Below are positions 39,132-48,672 of a stretch of 64,000 nucleotides of DNA, one piece after another. The stretch comes from Xylogone sp. PMI_703 (Eukaryota; Ascomycota; Leotiomycetes). The number at the start of each line of letters is the position of its first letter. The first letter of the stretch is position 1. The position numbers and the translations under genes are program-made. Location: the NCBI GenBank assembly GCA_021399445.1, contig JAJTUQ010000003.1, positions 6,200,001 through 6,264,000 of the forward strand, in the 5' to 3' direction. Below the pieces are notes generated by a model. That model was not told the DNA's origin and searched no databases. It saw only the letters and a list, made by a program, of their open reading frames with translations.

Positions 39132-40365
39132 TTATAGATCATGAGAAGTTAGTCTCTTCGCACTCACTTCCTTCCTCTCCCGAAAATCTCTATAGATCTC
39201 TAGCCAAATATCCCTAGCCGTACAGTCAACTTGAGTTCTCTCATCAGTTACACACTCTGGCTGCATTTTGATAAAGACATCTCTTCTTGGTTCTAGCCAC
39301 GGTTTTGGAATTGGATAGTCAGAGAAATGTACAAAACTTGCATATCTCAACGCCTTCATAGGATCCCATCCTCCAACGGGGATAGATCCATAAAAATATT
39401 TCTGGTGATCTTTTTCTCGGAACTCGCCTGTGAGAAGCGCATATTTCTTATGGTCAAGAAGAATGCAATCTTTGCTATATAGCTTGTTGACAATATCCAT
39501 ATCATATTCTCCGGCTCTGGCTCTTTTGACAGCAGTACTGACACGTGCAAATTCAGTTTCTGAGGGAGTTATAAGCATGATATGTGATGTAAGATGCGGT
39601 TTTTTGAGCCAATATGCAAGCGGCATTGCAGCCGGAACATTAGGTAGGAAAAAGAGCTCATCGAGGGAACGAAGAAGTGTGGTATCCGAATCCAGCATCA
39701 CTATCCGATCATATTGAGTTTGATTGAAAGCTAGGAGTTTGGTAAAGGACGACGACCAAGGGTCTGTGATGTTAGAACAGCATCTTTACAGTCGGTATAA
39801 GACGTTCAAACTCACCAAAATCGCCCTCTCTTTGCTGGATCGCCACGGGTACTAGCGAAACATTATATTCATCTCTGGCCTTCTGCAGCAGATAACTTTC
39901 AGAACTTCCAATCCAATCCTGTATAGTCCAGCTCGCTGGATACATCAAAAATCTCGCTGCCTTGCTACCAAATCGTTCCAGAGCCTCGAATATCATGAGA
40001 GAATTACACAGATAAGTTTTATCTGTAGCATACTGTCCATAAGCATAACGAGACCAATCTATACTTGCAATATCCATATCCAATTCGGAGATATTTCGGG
40101 GCACAACTGGCTGCGAGTTGAGACATGTTGGGCCTCTGTTATCGGACATGATATCGACCGCCTTCCAAATATAGACCAGAATTGCAAGGCCACTTATTAT
40201 CACGATCACCATCGGCAAACGCTTCCATTTCAGTATATCTTTGACTGTCGGTCTTCTTGGAATAGCCTGCGGTTCGAACGATTCGACGCGTCCACTAGTG
40301 TAAGGCAAGTATGGAGAATTGTGGAGGAAGTCGGGAATATCGGAGAGGCGACGCTTGTGTGCCAT
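39132..40365 (-). CDS. GT8-type glycosyltransferase, type II membrane protein
   Basis: Exons are 40365-39816 and 39763-39132, giving 393 residues, with a GT-AG intron. A cytoplasmic Pro/Arg-rich N-terminus of about 48 residues is followed by a TM anchor (LPMVIVIISGLAILVYIW). The luminal catalytic domain has YAYGQYATDKTYLCNSLMIFEAL, which aligns with glycogenin/Gnt1-like enzymes, and the metal-binding DxD in VMLDSDTTLLRSLDELFFLP. The C-terminal PVGGWDPMKALRYASFVHFSDYPIPKPW is the HxxxxxKPW-like closing motif of this group. A GTGAGT near the 3' end (RERKE|V) could be a further donor, leaving the last about 12 residues uncertain. Probable role: Golgi protein or lipid glycosylation. Donor and acceptor are unknown. 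Confidence 0.85.
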
Positions 40366-40899
40366 GATGAATTCGAACTGTTGCTACAAATCCCTTGAAG
40401 CAGATAAAGCAAAGAGGTTCTTGGAGATCTGTCAGTGCGTACCACTTAATCAGGGTGTGAAACCGTACGTCATATCCACCGCAAGAGATGCAGTCAACTG
40501 GCTTAAATGGTGGGATAGTGGAAGAGGTAACAGGTGTAGATTGCAGTTGGAACAACCATGCAGTTGGAGTAGCTACCATGGTCACCGTTTGAGATTGGAA
40601 TACTGCATGACGAACAATATAGTAGTGGCCGATCGGTGCAGGTGTCTCGATCTTACGAACATTCGTATGCAAGTAAATATTCTGAACTAGCTACGGAGAT
40701 AACTCACCATCTGCCGAATCTGACTAAGCATTAAACTCAAACGATCATGACAACCCGGTTGTCACAGACCCTAGGGCAGTGTTTGCAGAGCAAAAGCTCA
40801 ACTACAGTCTTTACAGGACACAAGTATGACTGTACTCTGTCGAAATCTACGTTTCCACAAGACATAATCATAATTTACCTCCTCACCAGATGAACATAC
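40366..40899. other. Divergent promoter region
   Basis: About 530 bp between the starts of the GT8 gene (minus) and a Zn2Cys6 regulator (plus). Frames here are antisense or chance. It probably holds both promoters. No specific motif stands out. Confidence 0.45.
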
Positions 40900-42637
40900 A
40901 TGGACACCTCCAGCCCAACTCCTCCACCTACCGCCCCCCGAGTATGCCTCGCGTGCAAAAAGCAAAAACGGAGATGTGACAAGATTCTACCTAGCTGTTC
41001 TCCGTGCGCCAGTCGTAGCCAAGCCTGTACATATTCAGATGCCGGAGAAGATGACATAGCAGTTCTACGGTCCCGCCTTGGAGCATTAGAAGAGCGCTTG
41101 CGCGTGGAAGCTCCGTATCAGACTCCAGGGGAAGGAAGCTCAGCAGCTTCCGTTCTTCACTCTCATGCAACCACGGGGCCGGTAGCAGAACAGTTAGACG
41201 GATTCATTTCCTACTTTCCTCCAATATATTTCTTAGACGCTGCAGCATTTAATCTCACGAAGACTATTATTCCTCGGCCGTTTTTATCAACTCCCCAAGA
41301 GCTACAGGCTCTCCTAGGGACAACCAATGAAGTGCAGGATGTAGTGGACTCCTTCTTTCAAACGGTGCATGTGTGGTTGCCAGTGGTCTGGAGACGCCCA
41401 TTTGCATCCATAGCCTCTTTAACAGAACCAAGGGCTGATATGGCCCTGCTAATTGCATGCATGAAATTAATAGTCGAATTACCTCCGTCGGATGGACAAC
41501 CGTCTCAGTGGGCGTTGTACGCATTAGCAAAAAACTTCAGCTTTTATGCCGAGTCTTCTGGCTTGCTCACAATTCACATCCTACAAGCTATTGTGCTAAT
41601 TGCTATTTATGAAATTGGTCATGGAATATACCCTGCCGCTTATATGAGCGTTGGCAGGGCTGCTCGACTTGGCATTGTTATGGGCCTGCGTGGGAAATCA
41701 TCCCAGCGAGTATATGCGAATCGTACTTCAAGAGGTGAAAATGAAGAGGAGAGGAGAGTTTGGTATGCCATCATAATATTAGATCGGTAAGCCTACTTAC
41801 TACTCCCTTCTCCTCACACTTTAATCACACGCAAACAATGGCGGAAGCTGATTCTATTAGACTAGTTAATATTGGATTCCCTGGCCATCCATTATGCTCA
41901 GGAGACTTTTCTCACCGAGATTTATTACCGTGCGATACCCAAGCGTGGGATCGCGGTGAACTGGCTCCTAATGAGCCAGTTTTTGTTGCATCTAGTACTA
42001 TTGTTAATGCTAATTCTTTTGGAAGACTATGCCAGATCGCTCTGCTCTTAGGTCGCGTTATTGAGCATCGAAATGAAATAGCTGAGCTAAGAGCAGTTGA
42101 GCGTTTCCAAAACGCGATGCAGTTACATCGTACGATAGATGCACTTTTACTTCTATTATCACAAGAATTCCGGGCCGACCCTCGTAGTCTTTGCATACCC
42201 ATTGCACTTGGGTTTACCACCAAGATAATTCTCCATGAGATTTACTCCTGTACGGGAACCAATCATGGGGAGAGTACGGTGGAGGAAACACAAATGCTAG
42301 TTGTTTCTATCGAGGAGCTTAAAAAGTTCCCCACTGAAGTGGTCAAATTTCTGAACCATCTAGAGGAGAATGGTATACAAATATGTGATACTGGGCCTTT
42401 TATTTGTGACTGTTTATATCAAGCAGCGGCTACTTTGGCTTGGTTTGTACGTGAATCGGGAGATAGCCATCTTGAAGCAATGATGAATCAAACTGTAGAG
42501 GCTCTGGAAGTACTCTCAACAAGATGGAATATTGCTGGTAAGACTTCATCCTAGTGTAGCGAAAATGCACTCACTAACTCTTGATAGCACACTACCTTAA
42601 TGTAATGGATTCCGTTCGAATTTCAACCTCTCGATAG
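40900..42637 (+). CDS. Zn2Cys6 transcription factor
   Basis: Exons are 40900-41786, 41861-42537 and 42588-42637, giving 537 residues. The last intron has a CACTAAC branch point and its splicing replaces an early stop with a WNIAAHYLNVMDS terminus. The cluster CLACKKQKRRCDKILPSCSPC followed by QACTY lies at residues 16-46. A short coiled coil (VLRSRLGALEERLRVE) follows. The middle-homology region covers about 110-480, with FFQTVHVWLPVVWRRPF and AYMSVGRAARLGIVMGL, typical of sugar- and metabolite-cluster regulators. It is divergent from GT8 and upstream of the unknown gene and RiPP-like pair. Which of these it controls is unknown. Confidence 0.9.
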
Positions 42638-43201
42638 ATTTGAGTTGTGAAACCCCTGAGGCTAACAATCCACTGGGCCATATATTTAGCAGGGCAGGTA
42701 ACATGTTTGAATAGGCAGCAATTTGGGTGAAACTGGTTGTAGTTTATCAATGGTTCACCGAAACTTCATTATGTACATATGATATTTGAGCATTCTACAG
42801 CAACTCCTTCTCTTATGAAATTTATTGGGGTAGGAAGCTTGCTGCTCTTGCACAGGCCCCTATCAAGGTACTGGTTGCTACAATTAGGAGGACGCCATGG
42901 GATCAGCTTATTTTTGGTATTTATGCACAATAGTAGCAGAGAGAAGGTAAAATATAGACGTGTTATTATCCTTTTGGCATAAAACTCTGAGTTTATCATT
43001 TTACACACTTGGTCTGAGCTCTGAGCTCTACTCACTGCTCATCGAAGTACACGTGTATGTCCGATGCCCGAGCCCCTTTTCGCTTCGGATTGGATTAATT
43101 GCCGTCCGAGCCAGTCCCATGGCACATCGCGTCTGTCAATAAAATCTAATAGTGAGTTGAATATACAACCAACGGCTCTATCCACTCAATTTGAGACAGT
43201 T
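42638..43201. other. Intergenic region
   Basis: About 560 bp between two plus-strand genes. An in-frame ATG at 43064 lies upstream of the chosen start of the next gene. Otherwise only shadow frames are seen. Confidence 0.4.
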
Positions 43202-44401
43202 ATGCCCGAATTGCAGCAATTGCCTTTTCTAGATCCCATTCCCTCTTCAGACCTGCCAAAATCCAGCTTAAAGCGGAAGACTGAGGACCACATCGTTAGC
43301 TTCTCACCACAGCACCGTAGTCTCAACAATTCCTTCTCTTTTAATCCTATAATTAGCCCGCCTGAACAAGGATCGATTTATGACATCTTTCGGAGATACA
43401 ACGGTGAACGCTTGTATATGCCGCCGATAGCGTGGAAGAGACAGCCACAATTCTTAGGTTGTTTCTTTTCCAAGAGAGATCAATCGAATAAAACAGTCGA
43501 GACGTCAAGCCCAGCGTTGCAGAAAGCTACTGTCCAAATTGCCTCACTTCCAGAAGACAAACCTATAGGGCAACGACAGATCGCAGCTATTCGTGCAAGA
43601 AATCCGTTTTTGATTCGTAATCCAAATAGCAAGAAGTTTGCTATTGCAAATCTCCTTGCTTCTTACAATATCCAGCCTTTCCGGTAGGCCTTTTACTCAA
43701 GTACTTTGCACAAGACCAGAGCGGCTACTAATGCATATTGATTTTAGCGATAATACCTTGCCTTTTTGGTTTGGTTGCCACAAAGTGAATACTCTACGAA
43801 CAGATGGCATTTTCTTTCGGAATCTGTTACACCATCACTTGCTTATATTAGCCTCTACACAATACGTTCACTTCGGGAGAAGTACATTCGCACTGCCCGC
43901 TGTAATAGAATGAACCCTCCTGTTGCTATGATCTGGAAGAAAAAGCTACAAAATCTTCAACCCCCTAATGAGGCGGAGGATCCGTACATAGTGGCTATCT
44001 TGATTGCATTAGCCCAGGAACAACGGCGACAGCAAAGCCATTCTACAGAAGACGAAAAGGCAGATATGACAACTCTCACAAGGGAGTCTAATTCACAGGT
44101 CCCTTCCCACACGATAATAACCCCCGAAAACGCATCATCGGTATTTAAGGTATGTCCAAGACGCTCGAAACTGGGCCTTACTCTAATTCAATACCGCTAG
44201 GTCCATGTACTCGCGATTCCAAAGAGTGACGCACGTTATCTTTATGTCTACGCGGCTCATATCACTCCTGAGTTTCTTGACCAATTTGACAACCCGTCAC
44301 AATTCTCACCTAGCCATCCGGTCTGTGTTTCATATCACGACATTTCTCTTGTATCAGTAGAAAAGTTGGCAAAGGAGTTATATAATTCTCTGTGCTATTA
44401 A
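43202..44401 (+). pseudogene. Uncharacterised fungal protein, one frameshift
   Basis: Exons are 43202-43683, 43748-44149 and 44201-44401 (about 361 residues if in frame; an ATG at 43064 could extend it by 46). There is a Ser/Pro-rich N-terminus, then YDIFRRYNGERLYMPPIAWKRQ, QRQIAAIRARNPFLIRNP, NTLPFWFG, a TDGIFF block, LAYISLYTIRSLREKYI, and PPVAMIWKKKLQNLQPPNE with DPYIVAILIALAQEQRR. The last exon includes HVLAIPKSDARYLYVYAAHITPEFLDQFDNP. The style (short conserved Trp/Pro blocks and long disordered N-terminus) resembles a lineage-specific fungal family of unknown function. Between TDGIFFR and SVTPSLAY the reading frame changes at about 43820, with no splice signals. One missing base would explain it, and the exon phases close only if one base is added. 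The frame on both sides is otherwise clean, so decay must be recent or the base call wrong. Confidence 0.6.
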
Positions 44402-44802
44402 TAATATTTAACTTCTAGCTCTATTTCACCGGTAGTAGCATCCCGTACATCTCTTGTTCTGGACGGGTGGTTCTTGCGTGGGGGCAGCCGAGTAAATATA
44501 AGGGAAATGAGATAAAGCTAAACCATCTACGCTGACATCCCTCTTCCCAGAATCACTCTTAAATGATTTCTGAAAATTGGAACGAACAGTATTTTGATAC
44601 CCATGTGCCATGTCATTGTTCTGAAGATGCTCATTTATTCATGTTCAAATTGCTGGTCACTTGCGAGCTGTTTGAGAATTCCTTTCCAGGCAAGGCTGCT
44701 GAATTGTGATCCTAATGATGGGTCAATCTATATCCAGTAGAAAGGATTTGTGCTCTTATAAGAGCCCGACAGTAGCAGTTAACGTGTAACATTTAAGACT
44801 TA
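44402..44802. other. Intergenic region
   Basis: About 400 bp between the 3' ends of the frameshifted gene and the micro-peptide gene. Nothing recognised. Confidence 0.4.
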
Positions 44803-44979
44803 CTAGGCAGTAGTTCCATCGCTATTCGGTTCCTCCTCACTTGCTCGGAAATCCATCATGTAAAGACCGTCTAGCCTCGGCGGCACCTCAACAATAGCCA
44901 TGGCCGTTGGCAGAGCGGCAGCAAAACCGAGACACGCAGACAAGGCTGCAACAAGGATAATGAAAGTGGCAGACAGCAT
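44803..44979 (-). CDS. 58-residue secreted peptide, possible RiPP precursor
   Basis: A single-exon frame from ATG (44979-44977) to TAG. Residues 1-22 form a textbook signal peptide (MLSATFIILVAALSACLGF, then AAA and a Leu-Pro turn). The mature part of about 35 residues begins near TAMAIVEV, has a Pro-Pro-Arg, then the aromatic stretch LDGLYMMDF flanked by Arg on both sides, and an acidic tail (ASEEEPNSDGTTA). No KR-separated repeats of the ustiloxin/phomopsin type are present, so if it is a precursor it holds a single core. It is divergent from the UstYa-like gene, with 492 bp between the two starts, as precursor and modifying genes often are. A chance frame is possible, but the signal peptide quality argues against it. 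Confidence 0.55.
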   Translation of the reverse strand: MLSATFIILVAALSACLGFAAALPTAMAIVEVPPRLDGLYMMDFRASEEEPNSDGTTA

Positions 44980-45471
44980 TGCTATGGTAATTTAATATCA
45001 GGAGAGGTTGGATAAACAAAAACTGCAAGCTAAGAAGGAACGATTTTGACGTAAATATTCGATGCGAGGCAGGCTTATCCATCCATAAATATTGTAAATG
45101 TCAATTAAGCGAGCCGACCATTAAGGAGGAAGTATCCAGGCAGGGGATAGCAGAACAAGGCTCTTGCATCCAAGACTAGGGCACGCCGCCCGACAACAAG
45201 TTGTAGAAGTTGTACGCCCGGGACGGATGCGATACTTATAAGCTTAAAGATTGAATGGGTCGTCATCTGAGATACAGTAGTTCCTGGCTGAGATAAGCAC
45301 CCACTGTTTTCAGAAATTAGTTCCGCCTTCGGTAGTAATCTGGGGCATCGTGTCCGATTACACCACTACCCATCAACTTCTTAGTATCGGACTGCTTCCG
45401 CAGCTAACATAGTAGATTTACGTGTGACACCGGGCTCTTACACTTCAAGTCTGCTCTGAAGAGATCTGCGT
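44980..45471. promoter_or_regulatory. Divergent promoter between micro-peptide and UstYa-like gene
   Basis: This 492-bp region separates the two divergent start codons and contains no other coding frame. A CGCCGCCCG cluster near 45183-45192 could hold Zn2Cys6 half-sites. Shared regulation of the pair is inferred from the arrangement only. Confidence 0.4.
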
Positions 45472-46337
45472 ATGACCATGTTTGCTTTTTCGAGAAAATA
45501 CGATCTTGTCCCATCAAATGAAACGGGAACACAGAATTTATGTAGAGAAGAGTACGCTGTGGTACATCGTAAGCAACAACGTCATGCTCCTCGGTTGGCA
45601 ATCTACTTGATAGCTGAAGCTATTATTCTCCTGGCCCTGTTCATCATATATGATCACTGGAGATTTGTGTGGCTGAAACACAATGAATATGTAGACAGGT
45701 GTAAGTATTCTATTTCTGGTTAACTTCAAGCATACAATGCTTATATTGATAGTTATTGAACTGGGGACGTATAATGTAACGAAGATTTTCACCGAGAACA
45801 TTGACCCGGTAGAGAAATCCCCTACTGCTGATAGTTTCTGGAACAAGATACAAGAGAGTAAGAGATTTCTGCCAACTCGATTAGTTGTACTACAAGACTA
45901 AAAGTTAGGGTTAGCAGATGGAATTGTATCGGTGCCATCCGACTGGGGGACACAGTATATATCAAGTGGATTTATTCCATTCTTTACACTGTCTGGTTAG
46001 TTTACAGGATCTAACACCTACTTAAGCCAAGCAGGAATGTCGGATGTTCTAACCTTGTTCCGGGAGACAGCACCACATACGGAATCGACTCGTATCAAAG
46101 CTATCTCTAGAAGAGTGGCCTCGTGACGATATCCACAGCTTACACTGCATCAATTTCCTTCGGCAGCAAGCCATATGTCACAGCGACATTACATTGCAAG
46201 GGACTGATGATTTCCTTCATTTTGACAAGAACAACGGCCACTACTGTAGGGACAACGAGGTACTGCTGCAATGGGTGCGGGAACATAATTGGGTGGGCCA
46301 CCGCCAGTGGATAAAGGACAACTATCACGTCGAATAA
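45472..46337 (+). pseudogene. UstYa-family (DUF3328) oxidase, one frameshift
   Basis: UstYa proteins are membrane-anchored oxidases that cyclise or halogenate fungal RiPPs and related peptides. Exons are 45472-45700, 45753-45857, 45909-45995 and 46071-46337 (about 228 residues). The N-terminus is cytoplasmic with one TM helix (LAIYLIAEAIILLALFIIY). The middle has FTENIDPVEKSPTADSFWNKIQ and VSVPSDW. Both diagnostic HxxHC motifs are present: HSLHC at 45978-45992 and HSLHC at 46134-46148, followed by FLRQQAICHSDITLQ and HYCRDNEVLLQWV. The third intron (75 nt) joins the first HxxHC to HHIRNRL. In exon 3 the frame changes at a GGGGG run (45945-45949), and exon phases close only if one base there is surplus. 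A pogo element ends 96 bp downstream. The gene is recently broken, or the homopolymer is miscalled. Confidence 0.8.
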
Positions 46338-46432
46338 TAAGGAGGACTTCTCGAGATGCCTCTAGATGAAGTTATGAAAAAAGCACTTCTGAGATTCATT
46401 GTTTCGTACCTTACGTAATTGCTTGTACGGTA

Positions 46433-46475
46433 ACGTAATTCCCGGTCGGTCGGACCACCCGGTCGGTCGGGCCAC
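46433..46475 (+). repeat. Left terminal inverted repeat of pogo element
   Basis: 43 bp, identical to the reverse complement of 48277-48319. It starts ACGTAATTCCCGGTCGG and contains two GGTCGGTCGG blocks. Preceded by TA. Confidence 0.92.
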
Positions 46476-46899
46476 TTTCACCACCATCTGAATCTAAAAT
46501 ACTGAATACTCAACCACCAACGCCTATATTACAATATATCTAGTTATTAGCTAAATTAGGGCACTTGTTCCTTTTATGGCCTACAATTCCACATTCTGAG
46601 CACTTTGATGGCCGTCGCTTTGGTGCTGACAAATTGTCTTCAGATGCTGAAGGATTTGACCCCACCACCTTTTCCTGAGCTACTGTATGCGATTGAAGTG
46701 CTTGTTAGGCCTCCTCTGCTGTTAACAAGCCATTTTGAGGTATTAACTTTTTAGATCTTTTAGATTTTTGCTGTAAAGATTAAACAGCGTTCTTCAATTA
46801 CTGTACTTCTTTGGTCAAAAATATCTGGTTATGCAAGATCTCCTCGAACTCCTTAATCAATTGCTGTAAGGCCGCTCTAGTAGGTGTAAAAGGGTTATT

Positions 46900-48204
46900 C
46901 TTACATTGTTTGAGCATAGATTAAATCGCTTCATATTGCTTTTGTAATTGAATTGAATTGTGAAATGTCTCAGGGACCCAAGGTACATCAGTATTGCTAT
47001 AAGCACTCCCAGGGGGGGTAATAGTCTCCTCCACTTCTATACGTAATTTAGATAACACATGGCTGGGATCGTATGGAATCAAGCCTGTTTCTGTAAATTC
47101 TTGACGAATATTATTCTCTGAAAAAGTGGCTTAACGTATAATTGAATATATATCCAAGAAATCAAGCTTATTAATATAGTGAATGTATTGTCGCATTTTG
47201 CCTTTTATCATGGTACTATATAATCATTTCAAAACAGCAAAATAATTCATATCTAAAGGTTGAAGAATATAAGATGAGTGTGGAGGTATACAAGCCATAA
47301 TTATCTTGTTCTGGAGATAATACTAATCAAACTGAAGAGTCATATGGCTCTTATAGCCGTCAAGAATTAGTATACGATATTGACTTTTCGTACAAGATCT
47401 GGTGTATGGATTAAAGGTTTTTTGAAGTTATTCAAAGCTAATATCATTGTTCGTCTAGTCATTATCACTTACAGTAAGTCTTTAACCTTATAGTAAGTTA
47501 TTATACTATTCCTTAAGAGTTCTTTTGCCTTTGAGAATAATCATAGGTAGTATTGCCCATTCAGTGACGTTTACTGCTTTAATTACAGTAACCTACTTTT
47601 TATTACTAAGTTGTAGAAGCGGAGACTTGCCAAAATAATCAAAAGATATAATTACTTTAGTAATAACAATTATACCCATAATAAAGCTAATCTCGTCAAA
47701 ATTATAAATATCCTTATCTAAAATCTTATATTCAGCTTTAAGTACTAATATTTATTCAAACTACTGTTGAATAATCTTCGGATCTTCATATTTAACTTGT
47801 TTATAGTTATATTGACGTATATATTCAGTTTTGAGATCAGGATAATACTTTATATAGTCATTGAACCAATTCTTGCTCACAGGAGATGAAGGAGTAAATT
47901 TACCATGTTCAGAAATCAACAAATTAATTATTGCTTGTATACCTGAAGATTTAGGGGGTAATTTGCGTTTTCCCATAGAGATTATCCATTGCTTTAACGA
48001 TTACTCTTCTGTTTGAGTCATTCTGAAGCTTTTGTTGTAGGTGGTTGCTATTTGGACCCGGCCTTTCAAACACACATTGAGTGTTGTACGAGGGACGTCA
48101 TAAATATGTGCTGTACTTCGAACAGACGTGATTTGTTGACTTTTTATCGCGTTTATAGTTAAAAGGATTCTCCCTTCTTGCTCTGGAGGTGGCAATTTAG
48201 GCAT
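46900..48204 (-). pseudogene. Pogo-type transposase with RIP-like stops
   Basis: Reading from ATG 48204: a psq-type HTH (MPKLPPPEQEGRILLTINAI, then a YDVPRTTL recognition segment), a TAA, then a CENP-B/Tc5-type HTH (PPKSSGIQAIINLL and FNDYIKYYPDLKTEY), then the DDE domain. The DDE domain has YNFDEISFIMG (first catalytic Asp), VNVTEWAILPMIILKGK, ILDGYKSHMTLQFD (second Asp, about 47340) and CIPPHSSYILQPLDM. The two halves of the HTH region are exactly in frame. The interruptions are TAA/TAG at Gln or Trp positions, as produced by C-to-T changes, with no frameshift seen in the parts I read. The 5' boundary of the remnant on the left (about 46900) is approximate. Confidence 0.85.
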
Positions 48205-48276
48205 TTGATGTGTTGTGGTTGAATAATAATTGAGTAAAGTTGGTGGTGTTCATAGAATTGGTGTTTTGGTAAAAAG

Positions 48277-48319
48277 GTGGCCCGACCGACCGGGTGGTCC
48301 GACCGACCGGGAATTACGT
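48277..48319 (-). repeat. Right terminal inverted repeat of pogo element
   Basis: Perfect inverted copy of the left end, finishing CCGACCGGGAATTACGT and followed by TA. One mismatch (T versus C) follows the 43 matching bases before two more matching bases. Confidence 0.92.
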
Positions 48320-48672
48320 TAGTTAAATGGTAACCAGCCAGATTATGGAGTTTTCATTGTGAGTAATTGCCAGTTCCATAACACAAAGACGCCGTATTTA
48401 ACGGCGAGTATTTTCGAAGATGGAACTTTCTGAGTTTATAAGGCTACGGTGGGTACGATTTGTACAGTATAGAGACTCAGTTAGCTGCTAGTATTGCCGA
48501 GGGCGGGACGTTATGCCGTTACCTAATCACGGCTAAAGATGATACCATAGTTTATCTGTTTATCGTAATGAACTTGCCTGGATCTATTCCGACGGCATTT
48601 ATTTCTTGCACTTCATCCTTTGTCCTTTCGTTCTCTCTTTACTAGGCCTAGGTTTGCATCACCACACCTGCC

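Larger units (their letters stand above)
46433..48319 (-). mobile_element. Pogo/Fot1-type Tc1-mariner element, RIP-inactivated
   Basis: A complete 1,887-bp element with perfect 43-bp terminal inverted repeats (46433-46475 and 48277-48319), flanked on both sides by the TA expected as target duplication (46431-46432, 48320-48321). Each terminal repeat contains two tandem copies of CCCGGTCGGTCGG separated by ACCA, giving repeated subterminal sites. Inside, on the minus strand, a single continuous frame from 48204 encodes a recognisable transposase interrupted only by stop codons. The intact ends but decayed gene mean it could still be moved if an active relative supplies transposase. It sits between the UstYa-like gene and the carboxypeptidase. 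Confidence 0.9.

Noticed and set aside
44888..45082. 64-codon minus-strand frame overlapping the micro-peptide gene
   Set aside because: Different frame from the signal-peptide frame, Phe/Cys/Leu-biased composition, no signal peptide or splice logic.
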